From assembly GCA_034433375.1 (NCBI GenBank), contig DAOUAQ010000121.1, positions 1 to 12,397 of the forward strand: a DNA stretch of 12,397 nt. Direction: 5' to 3'. The notes under the pieces are model-generated. The model ran no database searches and was not told the DNA's origin. It saw only the letters and a program-made list of their open reading frames with translations. Each line of letters begins with the position of its first letter. Position 1 is the first letter of the stretch. Positions 1-6,106 of the stretch are shown piece after piece. Source of the DNA: DSWT01 sp034433375. GTDB lineage: Bacteria; Chloroflexota; Anaerolineae; B4-G1; SLSP01. Both the position numbers and the translations under genes were made by a program.

Positions 1-49
1 AACACTCTTTCCTGAGGACGGTAATTTTGACTTTGTGCCTTTTCTCCAC
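1..49 (-). CDS. TIGR04076-like protein, N-terminal fragment
   Basis: The first 16 codons of a minus-strand gene that runs off the left edge of the window. It begins with GTG at 49 and is preceded by GGAG (58-61) at 8 nt, a well-placed ribosome binding site. The visible peptide reads MEKRHKVKITVLRKEC, which resembles the conserved start of the TIGR04076 family (small proteins of unknown function, typically opening with a K-V-K-I-T-V-L strand). The rest of the gene, including the conserved Cys and Trp positions that would confirm the family, lies outside. It sits downstream of the damaged DUF5615 gene on the same strand, so it may share its transcript. The family call rests on a very short stretch; the start site itself is better supported. 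Confidence 0.5.
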   Translation of the reverse strand, partial: MEKRHKVKITVLRKEC

Positions 50-93
50 GTATGAAACTCCTTCACATGCTGTGCCCCAATCAAGGAACCTGA

Positions 94-326
94 CTATCGA
101 CGCGCAAAACGCACCCTCGTCTCAGTGACAACTACAAATTGGTCATCTTCTCGCCAAAATCCTTGTCATTGGTGACGAGAATGTAATTCTCGTCAAACGC
201 TTTCTGGACAATCTCCTCATCATCCATACCCCGGCCTTCATCGTACACCGAAAAAACCTCGTGCCAATGTTCACGCAACCATTGTGCGACAGCCGGGCCG
301 GTGCATTCATCCACAAGGAAGCGCAT
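94..326 (-). pseudogene. DUF5615 PIN-like toxin with internal frameshifting deletion
   Basis: The first 58-60 codons match the N-terminal half of DUF5615 (Mut7-C/PIN-like nuclease fold) proteins: MRFLVDECTGPAVAQWL, then the E-GRGMDDEEI segment and the acidic TNDKDFGEK motif. In frame, the protein ends at a stop at 132-134 after only 64 residues, whereas the family usually has about 110-120. Just after GEK, another frame (about 95-150) reads DDQFVVVTETRVRFARR and then stops at 94-96; this is the expected C-terminal strand of the family. The region between is missing, so the gene appears to have lost roughly 45 codons by a deletion that also broke the frame. The start codon immediately follows the TGA of the DUF433 gene upstream, the usual antitoxin-toxin order. 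Family members are inferred to be RNases of VapC-like type. A truncated 64-aa product retaining two acidic motifs could still be made, but is unlikely to be an active nuclease. Confidence 0.8.
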
Positions 327-578
327 TCAGGCCATCTCCATTTCCATAGGCGCAAAAAAGACATTGCTCAGAGATTCTGAGGCAAACAGCAAACACGCCT
401 GAATATCTTCCTCAACCAAACCGGCATACTCGTGTAGAATCTCCCCAACCGTGGCTCCATGCGCCAGCAAATTGAGGATATACTCGACCGTCAAGCGCGT
501 TCCGCGAATGACCGGCTTGCCCACCATCACGTTAGGGTTGAGAACAATTCGATCAAGTAAGTATTGCTCATTCATCAT
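327..578 (-). CDS. DUF433 family antitoxin-like protein
   Basis: A protein of about 83 residues carrying the DUF433 pattern: I-x-x-NPNVMVGKPVIRGTRLTVEYIL, then GATVGEILHEYAGLVEEDIQACLLFA, which forms a small helix-turn-helix-like fold. DUF433 proteins are commonly the antitoxin or DNA-binding partner of DUF5615 PIN-like toxins, and here the DUF5615 gene starts directly after this stop codon. Two in-frame ATG codons (578 and 575) follow a GAGG ribosome binding site (584-587); an upstream TTG at 581 is too close to it. The gene itself looks intact: GKP-x-I-x-GTR is present and the length is normal, apart from a Met-rich tail (MEMEMA). Because the partner is deleted, this may be an orphan antitoxin or residual regulator. 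A sigma70-like promoter lies at 618-645. Confidence 0.85.
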   Translation of the reverse strand: MMNEQYLLDRIVLNPNVMVGKPVIRGTRLTVEYILNLLAHGATVGEILHEYAGLVEEDIQACLLFASESLSNVFFAPMEMEMA

Positions 579-617
579 CAATACCTCGTTTTTATGCGTT
601 TTTCATTCATACCATCA

Positions 618-645
618 ATCATATACCTACCCCCACAGAGGTCAA
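618..645 (-). promoter_or_regulatory. Sigma70-like promoter for the DUF433/DUF5615 pair
   Basis: On the minus strand, TTGACC (640-645) is followed after 16 bp by TATGAT (618-623). The start of transcription would fall near 611, leaving a leader of about 33 nt before the DUF433 ATG. Only sequence match and position support it. Confidence 0.55.
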
Positions 646-702
646 CCATTTCTAGTCGTTGTCAGAAGACCGAATGCATTGCGCAATCTCTTCTACACTC
701 GG

Positions 703-730
703 ATCATATTAATCGTAATCTTCTTGCCAA
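703..730 (-). promoter_or_regulatory. Possible second upstream promoter
   Basis: On the minus strand, TTGGCA (725-730) and TATGAT (703-708) are separated by 16 bp, the same spacing and same -10 box as the promoter at 618-645. It could give a longer transcript of the DUF433 gene. The stretch 582-742 otherwise shows no gene and no clear terminator for the AraC gene that ends at 743. Confidence 0.25.
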
Positions 731-742
731 GAGCGCAACCAT

Positions 743-1705
743 TCAACTAACGTTCAACGTTGCAGCTTCCCGCAGCCGTCGCACATCGCTCAACGGCGGC
801 AGGCCGAAGAGCTTTTTGTAGTCCCGGTTGAAGTAGGCAGCGTCGTTGTAGCCCACGCGATAGCCGGCGCTGGCGGCGTCGAGGTCCTCGCCGAGCATCA
901 ACCGGCGCGCTTCCTGAAGGCGGATCTGCTTCTGGAACTGCAACGGACTCATCGCAGTGACGGCCTTGAAGTGGTGGTGGAAGCTCGACACGCTCATGCC
1001 AAGCTCCTGGGCGATGTCATCGATGCGCAACGGCTGGTCGAAGTCCTGGCGAAGCTGCGTGATCGCCCGGGCGATGCGGTGGGTGTGCCCGCCCTGGACC
1101 GCGATGTAGCAAAGCCGGTCGCCCTGCTCGCCCCGCAAAAGCCGGTAGACGATTTCCCGCGTGAGCAGAGGCGCGAGGAAAGGCGCTTCGGTCGGGGTAT
1201 CCAGCAGCCGGACGAGGCGCACAACGGCATCCAGCAAGCCGGCGTTCAACGGGCTGACGTCAATCGCGCGCACGTTGGCATAGCTGCGCGGCGCGAGATG
1301 TCCGGCTTCGACCATGACGGCGCTGACGAGCGTAGGATCGAGATTCATGACGAAGCTGAGGTACGGACGCTCCCGCGACGCCTCGATCACGTGGCTCACA
1401 ACGGGCAACTCGGCTGTCGCCAGCAGATAGTGCATCGGATCGTACTGAAAGCGTTCCTCACCCAGAAAGACTTCCTTACTGCCCTGGGCGATCACGCAGA
1501 AGGCCGGGTCGGAGACGCCGTGGGCTAACTCCGTCGGCGCGGACGCGCGGTTGAGACGCAGTCCCTTGAGCGGCTCCACCCTGCCATCTTCGCGGATCGC
1601 GTGCGCGATGCGCTCGACCAATTCGGCTCGGTTAGCCTCTTCTCGCCGAGCATCGCCCGCTGCCGGCTGCGCATTCGTCCAATCCATAGCCATAGCTCCA
1701 TTCAT
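743..1705 (-). CDS. AraC-family transcriptional regulator (AraC_N type, YqhC-like)
   Basis: A 320-residue regulator with an N-terminal AraC_N domain (PF06719-type; residues about 30-190, with LKGLRLNRASAPTE, FCVIAQGSKEVFLGEERFQYDP and HYLLATAELPV) and a C-terminal AraC DNA-binding domain (about 211-310). The first helix-turn-helix is around RIDDIAQELGMSVSSFHHHFK; the second contains VGYNDAAYFNRDYKKLFGLPP. The family includes E. coli YqhC, which activates aldehyde reductase genes, and here the regulator diverges from two aldo/keto reductase genes, so it probably controls that cluster. The start is ATG 1705, with GGAGG 7 nt upstream; a GTG at 1720 would lie before that site and is rejected. A promoter candidate is at 1845-1873, and the roughly 130-nt leader carries a G-quadruplex/hairpin element. 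The inducer is unknown; carbonyl compounds are an inference from the neighbours. Confidence 0.92.
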   Translation of the reverse strand: MNGAMAMDWTNAQPAAGDARREEANRAELVERIAHAIREDGRVEPLKGLRLNRASAPTELAHGVSDPAFCVIAQGSKEVFLGEERFQYDPMHYLLATAELPVVSHVIEASRERPYLSFVMNLDPTLVSAVMVEAGHLAPRSYANVRAIDVSPLNAGLLDAVVRLVRLLDTPTEAPFLAPLLTREIVYRLLRGEQGDRLCYIAVQGGHTHRIARAITQLRQDFDQPLRIDDIAQELGMSVSSFHHHFKAVTAMSPLQFQKQIRLQEARRLMLGEDLDAASAGYRVGYNDAAYFNRDYKKLFGLPPLSDVRRLREAATLNVS

Positions 1706-1767
1706 TTGTACACCTCCCACGTTAGGAACTCAATAGAGTAGCATCTCAACGAAAAGGGGAAAAGCGG

Positions 1768-1810
1768 GGGTTCGGGGGCAGGTTGCGCCCGCCCCCAACC
1801 CCCCACCCCC
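1768..1810 (-). promoter_or_regulatory. G-quadruplex motif overlapping a GC-rich hairpin in the AraC leader
   Basis: Read on the minus strand, 1810-1788 is G5-T-G6-TT-G5-C-G3, a four-run G-quadruplex motif with loops of only 1, 2 and 1 nt. The same G-rich segment (1791-1801, GGGTTGGGGGC) can instead pair with GCCCCCGAACCC (1768-1779) across an 11-nt loop, leaving one bulged base. The two folds exclude each other. Given the predicted start near 1838, both lie in the 5' leader of the AraC mRNA. The motif is directly visible; a regulatory role is inferred. A dispersed genomic repeat is an alternative explanation. Confidence 0.6.
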
Positions 1811-1844
1811 AGATTTTCGAGAAGACACTCGATAGACTCCCCAT

Positions 1845-1873
1845 AGTATAACATAGCCTAATTCATTTTTGTA
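1845..1873 (-). promoter_or_regulatory. Promoter candidate for the AraC gene
   Basis: On the minus strand, TACAAA (1868-1873) and TATACT (1845-1850) are separated by 17 bp. The -10 match is good and the -35 match is moderate. It points toward the AraC gene and is back-to-back with the plus-strand extended -10 box at 1945-1953. Confidence 0.45.
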
Positions 1874-1876
1874 TAT

Positions 1877-1918
1877 TTCTCGCCCAAGTTTGCAGGATTG
1901 TACAATGATCGGCGAGAA
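1877..1918. promoter_or_regulatory. Nested inverted repeats between divergent promoters (operator candidate)
   Basis: TTCTCGCC (1877-1884) is repeated as an exact inverse, GGCGAGAA (1911-1918), 26 bp apart. Inside lies a perfect 10-bp palindrome, ATTGTACAAT (1897-1906). Both sit between the minus-strand promoter candidate and the plus-strand extended -10 box. This is where a regulator controlling both directions would bind; the AraC protein encoded next door is the obvious candidate, although AraC-type sites are more often direct repeats. Confidence 0.45.
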
Positions 1919-1944
1919 TTCTTATACTTTCCTGCGCTTCGGCG

Positions 1945-1953
1945 TGCTATAAT
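1945..1953 (+). promoter_or_regulatory. Extended -10 promoter for the plus-strand gene run
   Basis: TGCTATAAT gives a perfect TATAAT at 1948-1953 with the TGn extension one base upstream. No good -35 box is found at 16-18 bp, which fits an extended -10 promoter or one needing an activator such as an AraC protein. Transcription would begin near 1960, upstream of the small gene at 2050. Confidence 0.5.
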
Positions 1954-2005
1954 ACCCTTGAAACAGAGGAATGAACCGCAATGTCCAGCCAGCCCAAACG
2001 AAAAT

Positions 2006-2033
2006 GACTACAGGACTAAAGACTAAGCGACTA
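2006..2033 (+). repeat. Four short GACTA direct repeats
   Basis: GACTA occurs at 2006, 2014, 2021 and 2029, spaced 8, 7 and 8 bp, just upstream of the ribosome binding site of the 63-aa gene. It resembles a degenerate 7-8 bp repeat tract. It could also be a regulator-binding array, but nothing decides this. Confidence 0.35.
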
Positions 2034-2049
2034 TAAGAGGAGGTTTGCA

Positions 2050-2241
2050 ATGGATCCAACCATCCAATTGATCCAGTTGACGTTGAGAGTCGAACGCGAA
2101 GCGGAGGCGCAACGCCGCCGATCCATCCCGCAGCGAGATGATGTTGTGGATGAAAAACCGGTTCACGCGCGCAAACAAAACCCGCGCGTCGAACGTACCG
2201 GCGCATTGCTGCTGCAACGGCAATGCTATGAATGTGCGTAA
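2050..2241 (+). CDS. Small basic protein of unknown function (63 aa)
   Basis: I do not recognise this protein. It is supported as a gene mainly by its start: ATG 2050 follows AGAGGAGG at 6 nt, a near-perfect ribosome binding site, and an extended -10 promoter lies about 100 bp upstream. The product begins MDPTIQLIQLTLRVEREAEA and then turns strongly charged and Arg-rich (RRR, KQNPRVER), ending with two cysteines close to the C-terminus (CYEC). It has no signal peptide or membrane segment and looks like a short amphipathic helix followed by a basic tail. It would be the first gene of the plus-strand run, separated from the first aldo/keto reductase by a 67-bp inverted-repeat element. It may be a small regulator or leader gene, or a fortuitous open frame. 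An even shorter 21-codon frame (1971-2036) lies before it, with a poorly placed ribosome site. Confidence 0.45.
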   Translation: MDPTIQLIQLTLRVEREAEAQRRRSIPQRDDVVDEKPVHARKQNPRVERTGALLLQRQCYECA

Positions 2242-2254
2242 AGATAAAACTATT

Positions 2255-2321
2255 ACCACGGAGACACAGAGGGCACAGAGTTTTTTTAAGATTCTCTCCG
2301 TGATCTCCGTGTCTCAGTGGT
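2255..2321. repeat. Imperfect long inverted repeat (MITE-like)
   Basis: ACCACGGAGACACAGAGGG (from 2255, arm to 2280) pairs with the arm 2294-2321 that ends GATCTCCGTGTCTCAGTGGT. About 21 of 26 positions match, and the loop (2281-2293) begins with seven T. Elements of this CCAC-GAGACACAGAG type recur in intergenic DNA of several environmental bacterial groups. No transposase is present. It ends 18 bp before the ribosome binding site of the first aldo/keto reductase. The T run is in the loop and not after the stem, so it is not a standard terminator. Confidence 0.75.
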
Positions 2322-2346
2322 TTAATTCACAGTCAGGAGGAAAACA

Positions 2347-3315
2347 ATGCAAAAACGTAAACTTGGCAATAGCAATCTGGAAGTATCGGCCCTCGGACTC
2401 GGTTGTATGCGCATGAGCTTTGGCGATGCGCCAACCGACAAGCAGAAGATGATCGCCTTCCTGCACGCCGCAGTCGAGCGGGGTATCACGTTTTTCGATA
2501 CGGCGGAGGTCTACGGGCCGTTCACCAACGAAGACCTCGTGGGCGAGGCGTTGGAACCGTTCCGCGGAAAAGTGGTGATTGCCACCAAATTCGGGTTCAA
2601 ACACGACGGTGACAAGGGCCCAAGCCCCGGAACTGGCCTGGACAGCCGCCCGGAGCAAATCAAGCGGGTCGCCGAGGCGTCGCTCAAGCGGCTGCGAGTC
2701 GAGGCCATCGATTTGTTCTACCAGCACCGGCCTGATCCGAATGTGCCTATCGAAGACGTCGCCGGCGCGGTCAAAGACCTGATTCAGGAAGGCAAAGTGA
2801 AACACTTTGGCCTTTCCGAATCGCCAGCCGACCTCATCCGTCGCGCTCACGCCGTATATCCCGTCACGGCCTTACAAAGCGAATATTCGATCTGGTGGCG
2901 CGCCATCGAAGAGAACGACGTGCTGGCAACCTGCGAAGACCTGGGCATCGGCCTGGTGCCCTACAGCCCGCTGGGGCGCGGCTACCTGACCGGCAAGGTT
3001 GACGAGACCACGACCTTCGCCCCCAACGACATCCGCAGCCACAATCCCCGCTTCACACCGGAGGCGATTCGCGCCAACTGGGCGGTGGTGGAACTGCTTG
3101 AACGGATTGGGACGCAGCATAATGCTACCCCGACCCAGATTGCCCTGGCCTGGCTGCTGGCCCAAAAGCCCTGGATCGTGCCCATTCCCGGCTCGCGGCG
3201 GTTGGCGCATCTGGAAGACAACCTCGGCGCGCTCGACGTTGCGTTGACGGCGGACGATCTCGGCGAGATCGACACAGCTATGTCACAGATTACAGTGGTC
3301 GGCGGCCGGTATTAG
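2347..3315 (+). CDS. Aldo/keto reductase (AKR13/YakC-like)
   Basis: A full-length 322-residue NADPH-dependent aldo/keto reductase with a TIM-barrel fold. It opens with the family signature MQKRKLGNSNLEVSALGLGC and FGDAPTDKQK. The catalytic tetrad is visible as D51 (FFDTAEVYG), Y56, K81 (VVIATKFGF) and H127 (FYQHRPDP). The cofactor phosphate-binding segment is PIPGSRRLAHLEDN near residue 278, and QSEYSIWWR and YSPLGRGYLTGK are also typical. This type reduces aldehydes and some ketones to alcohols in the cytoplasm. The start ATG follows AGGAGG at 7 nt. A common GCMGMS motif reads GCMRMS here, an Arg near the barrel mouth that might affect substrate range. The gene is the first large gene divergent from the AraC regulator. 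GC content is high (a sampled 60-base line gave about 70%). Confidence 0.93.
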   Translation: MQKRKLGNSNLEVSALGLGCMRMSFGDAPTDKQKMIAFLHAAVERGITFFDTAEVYGPFTNEDLVGEALEPFRGKVVIATKFGFKHDGDKGPSPGTGLDSRPEQIKRVAEASLKRLRVEAIDLFYQHRPDPNVPIEDVAGAVKDLIQEGKVKHFGLSESPADLIRRAHAVYPVTALQSEYSIWWRAIEENDVLATCEDLGIGLVPYSPLGRGYLTGKVDETTTFAPNDIRSHNPRFTPEAIRANWAVVELLERIGTQHNATPTQIALAWLLAQKPWIVPIPGSRRLAHLEDNLGALDVALTADDLGEIDTAMSQITVVGGRY

Positions 3316-3414
3316 AGAAGAATGTAGCATCAGTAGATGAAAAATCTGTTCGTAATAACGGCTGAGCTTACCCCAGAGCAACCCCATTAGCCACAGAGCC
3401 ATAAGGAGAAACCG

Positions 3415-4266
3415 ATGCAAACTGTGAAATTGAACAATGGCGTCGAAATCCCTATTCTTGGTTTCGGCGTCTTTCAGATCACCGATCCGGTCGAATGTGA
3501 ACGATGCGTGATTGAGGCCATTCAAACGGGATTTAGCCACATTGACACGGCCGCTTCTTACCAGAACGAAGAGGCGGTTGGTAGAGGCATCAAACAAAGC
3601 GGCGTTGCCAGAGAAAGCTTGTTTATCACGACAAAACTTTGGATCCAGAGACATGGCTATGAGGGCACACTCGAAGCTTTTGAACGTTCTCTGAAGCGCT
3701 TGCAGTTGGATTACGTTGATCTATATCTGATTCATCAACCATTCGGCGATGTGTACGGGGAATGGCGGGCAATGGAAGAACTGTATCAACAGGGCCGAGT
3801 CAGGGCCATCGGGGTTTCCAACTTTCAACCTGACCGCATCATGGACTTGCTGATTCATAACCAAATCACGCCGGCGGTCAATCAGATTGAAGTCAATCCT
3901 TTCCAACAGCAAATCGACACACAGCAGTTTTTACAAGATAACGGCGTTCAGGTAGAAGCATGGGCGCCCTTTGCCGAGGGCAGGAACGATATTTTTCGAA
4001 ATGAACTCCTGCTATCCATCGCCGCCAAGCACAACAAAAGCGTAGCCCAGGTCATTCTCCGCTGGGTTGTCCAAAGAGGCATCATTGCGCTGGCAAAAAC
4101 CACCCGCAAGGAAAGGATGCTGGAAAATATCAGCATTTTTGATTTTGAATTAGACGCGGAAGACCTGGCGGCGATGACAACGCTGGACACAAAAACCAGT
4201 AGTTTTTTTGACCATCGTAATCCTGACATGGTGAAGTGGTTGGGTGAACGCAAACTAGATGTTTAG
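3415..4266 (+). CDS. Aldo/keto reductase (2,5-diketo-D-gluconate reductase type, AKR5-like)
   Basis: A 283-residue aldo/keto reductase of the shorter DkgA/YtbE-like branch. Motifs in order are MQTVKLNNGVEIPILGFGVF, GFSHIDTAASYQNEEAVG with D44 and Y49, ITTKLW with K74, DLYLIHQPFGD with H107, then IGVSNF, VNQIEVNPF, WAPFAEG and a C-terminal IALAKTTRKERMLEN cofactor segment, where many relatives have IPKS or IPKT. The tetrad is complete, so the enzyme should be an active NADPH-dependent carbonyl reductase. ATG 3415 has GGAG at 7 nt. It lies 99 bp after the first reductase with no terminator between. Base composition is about 50% GC in sampled lines, clearly lower than the first reductase, suggesting a different origin. 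E. coli dkgA is a YqhC target, which fits a shared AraC control. Confidence 0.93.
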   Translation: MQTVKLNNGVEIPILGFGVFQITDPVECERCVIEAIQTGFSHIDTAASYQNEEAVGRGIKQSGVARESLFITTKLWIQRHGYEGTLEAFERSLKRLQLDYVDLYLIHQPFGDVYGEWRAMEELYQQGRVRAIGVSNFQPDRIMDLLIHNQITPAVNQIEVNPFQQQIDTQQFLQDNGVQVEAWAPFAEGRNDIFRNELLLSIAAKHNKSVAQVILRWVVQRGIIALAKTTRKERMLENISIFDFELDAEDLAAMTTLDTKTSSFFDHRNPDMVKWLGERKLDV

Positions 4267-4311
4267 TCGAGAAGGTCTCGCAGTCATCTATCACAGAAAA
4301 TGAGGTGTGAC

Positions 4312-4644
4312 TTGAAAAAACAGACAGCAGGAAGAGACGCTCTGGGCGTATTTGCGCCGAAATTTGCCGAACTGAATGACGATGTCCTCTTCGGGGAAGT
4401 CTGGGCGAGAGAAGACCAGCTTTCGCTCCGCGACCGGAGCATCGTGACGGTCACGGTGCTGATGACCAAAGGCATCTTCGATAATTCCTTGAGACACCAC
4501 CTGGCAAACGCCAAGAACAACGGCGTCACGGCAGAGGAAATGGCGGAAATCATCACCCATGCCGCCTTCTACGCCGGCTGGCCGAACGCCTGGGCGGTTT
4601 TCGCTGTGGCGAAGGAAATTTATGGTCAAGACGGCGCAGCCTGA
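4312..4644 (+). CDS. Carboxymuconolactone decarboxylase family protein (cysteine-free)
   Basis: A 110-residue all-helical protein of the CMD family (PF02627/COG0599 type). The sequence KQTAGRDALGVFAPKFAELN, LFGEVWAREDQLSLRDRS, RHHLANAKNNGVTAEEMAEI and ITHAAFYAGWPNAW is typical of the gamma-CMD-like group. It has no cysteine, so it cannot be an AhpD-type CxxC peroxidase; H62/H63, E80 and H83 are the likely functional residues. The start is taken as TTG 4312 because GAGGTG (4302-4307) sits just before it and homologues of this type usually begin M-x-KQTAGR; ATG 4300 has no ribosome binding site. It is 45 bp after the second reductase and overlaps the MFS gene by 23 bp, so it belongs to the same operon. 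Members often accompany reductases in aromatic or carbonyl-compound modules; the exact reaction is unknown. Confidence 0.88.
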   Translation: MKKQTAGRDALGVFAPKFAELNDDVLFGEVWAREDQLSLRDRSIVTVTVLMTKGIFDNSLRHHLANAKNNGVTAEEMAEIITHAAFYAGWPNAWAVFAVAKEIYGQDGAA

Positions 4645-6046
4645 TCCGGCAAAACCTAAAGGGGATTCCACCGCCAAACGCCAGGCCGCCCTCGGATTGT
4701 GGGCGGTCTTTATCACGCAGTTTGTCAGCTTCCTCTTCATCAACGCCCGGAACATCGGCCAGCCGGTGATGATTGCCGAATTCAACGGGATGCCGTTGTT
4801 TCCCTGGTTGATTGCGCTGTCCGCCCTCAGCGGCTCCGTGGGGACTTTGCTGTTTGGCAAGCTCTCGGATCTATATGGGCGGCGTGCGATTTTGCTCGCG
4901 TCGTTGGCGTTTTTCGTGAGCGGCTTGTGCCTGGTGACGTTCAGCGCCTCGATGCCGTTTTTCATTGCCGCCACTACGTTCATGAGCCTGGGGCATTGGC
5001 CGATTATCCCCCTGTGTTTCGCGGCGGTCGGCGATCTGTTCCCGCCGACCGCGCGCGCCAAATGGACGGGCTTGCTCAACCTGCCTACAGGCGTCGCAGC
5101 AGCGCTTGGCCCCACCCTGGGCGGCGCGCTCGCCGAAAGCGCGCTCGGCTGGCGGGGCATCTATTGGAGCGCCGTCCCTTTGGTGATGATTGCCGGCGGC
5201 CTGATCGCCCTGGGCGTTCCCGGACGCGCCCAGAAGGTGACGCAGAAAGTGGACGCGCCAGGCGCCGGGGTGATGATCCTAGCCGTCACCACCCTCATTA
5301 TCGGCGTTTCCTGGTTAGGTGATCCGGGCAAGCGATTGGCAGGCGTGGGACTGTTGGCCGTCTCCGCAGTCGCCTGGGCGGGCTTCGTCTTGGTCGAAAG
5401 AAAGGCGCAAGCGCCCATCCTCGATCCCCAGGTGTTGTTCAATCGCACCTTTATCACTGTCGCGGCAGCCGGTTTCCTGTTATTCTTCGGTTCGCTGGGC
5501 ATCGGCGCCTACTCGCCCATCTTCGCCCAGAACGTGATGCGGGTTAGCCCCACCGCCAGCGGTTCGATGCTGACCCCCCACAGCATCATCGTCGCTTTTA
5601 TGGGCATTCTGGCCGGTTTCTTGCTGGCCCGCACGCGAAAATACAAGTGGATGTACATCACCGGCTACATCATTATGACGCTGGCCCTGTTCACAATGTG
5701 GCGCTTTACCGCCAATACGCCGGTCTGGTTGTATATCCTCGTCACGTCCGTGGCCGGGTTCGGCCTGGGCGCGCTCCCCACGCTCAACACCCTGGTGGCG
5801 CAACTCGCCGCGCCCAAGCGCCTGTTGGGTGTGGCTGTAGGCGCGCTCTTTTTCTTCCAAATGGTGGGGATCGCCGTCGCGCCGGCCATCCTGGGTCTGG
5901 CGCAAAACAGCGCGCCAGACCTGGAAAGCGGTTTGAAGCGGGTCTTCTTCGTAAGTGCGACCGCTATGGTAGTTTCTTTGCTCATCATCGCTACGCTCCC
6001 AGAAGCGGTGATGGAGAGAGCGACTTCGAATGAAGTTGTCGCCTGA
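4622..6046 (+). CDS. MFS exporter, DHA2 (14-TM) drug-efflux type
   Basis: A 474-residue membrane transporter with about 14 predicted membrane helices, counting two extra central helices (GAGVMILAVTTLIIGVSWLG and GVGLLAVSAVAWAGFVLVE), as in EmrB/QacA-type proton-coupled exporters. MFS motif A is GKLSDLYGRR at residues 79-88, and a motif C-like GPTLGGAL lies near helix 5. The frame is open upstream to 4559, but the start is set at ATG 4622 (MVKTAQPDP) because AAGGA lies 5 nt before it and the hydrophilic N-tail then has normal length. It overlaps the CMD gene by 23 bp, indicating translational coupling. It probably exports the compounds, or their reduced products, handled by the upstream reductases. 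Substrate unknown. The 60 bp before the converging YhhN gene shows no convincing terminator. Confidence 0.92.
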   Translation: MVKTAQPDPAKPKGDSTAKRQAALGLWAVFITQFVSFLFINARNIGQPVMIAEFNGMPLFPWLIALSALSGSVGTLLFGKLSDLYGRRAILLASLAFFVSGLCLVTFSASMPFFIAATTFMSLGHWPIIPLCFAAVGDLFPPTARAKWTGLLNLPTGVAAALGPTLGGALAESALGWRGIYWSAVPLVMIAGGLIALGVPGRAQKVTQKVDAPGAGVMILAVTTLIIGVSWLGDPGKRLAGVGLLAVSAVAWAGFVLVERKAQAPILDPQVLFNRTFITVAAAGFLLFFGSLGIGAYSPIFAQNVMRVSPTASGSMLTPHSIIVAFMGILAGFLLARTRKYKWMYITGYIIMTLALFTMWRFTANTPVWLYILVTSVAGFGLGALPTLNTLVAQLAAPKRLLGVAVGALFFFQMVGIAVAPAILGLAQNSAPDLESGLKRVFFVSATAMVVSLLIIATLPEAVMERATSNEVVA

Positions 6047-6106
6047 AATATAGGAGGCAAGCCAGCTCAAGAGGGTCACAACACCTCCTGACCGAGGATG
6101 TAGTCA

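Noticed and set aside
971..1528. 185-codon open frame on the plus strand inside the AraC gene
   Set aside because: It lies wholly antisense to a clear AraC-family gene, has an Arg/His-rich low-information product and no ribosome binding site.
2255..2321. Long inverted repeat considered as a transcription terminator
   Set aside because: The T run is in the loop, and no U tract follows the stem on either strand.
4312..4644. CMD-family protein considered as an AhpD-type peroxidase
   Set aside because: The protein contains no cysteine, so the CxxC needed for that activity is absent.
6047..6106. Possible bidirectional terminator between the converging MFS and YhhN genes
   Set aside because: AGGAGG and CCTCCT could pair only across about a 25-30 nt loop with no T run, so it is not convincing.
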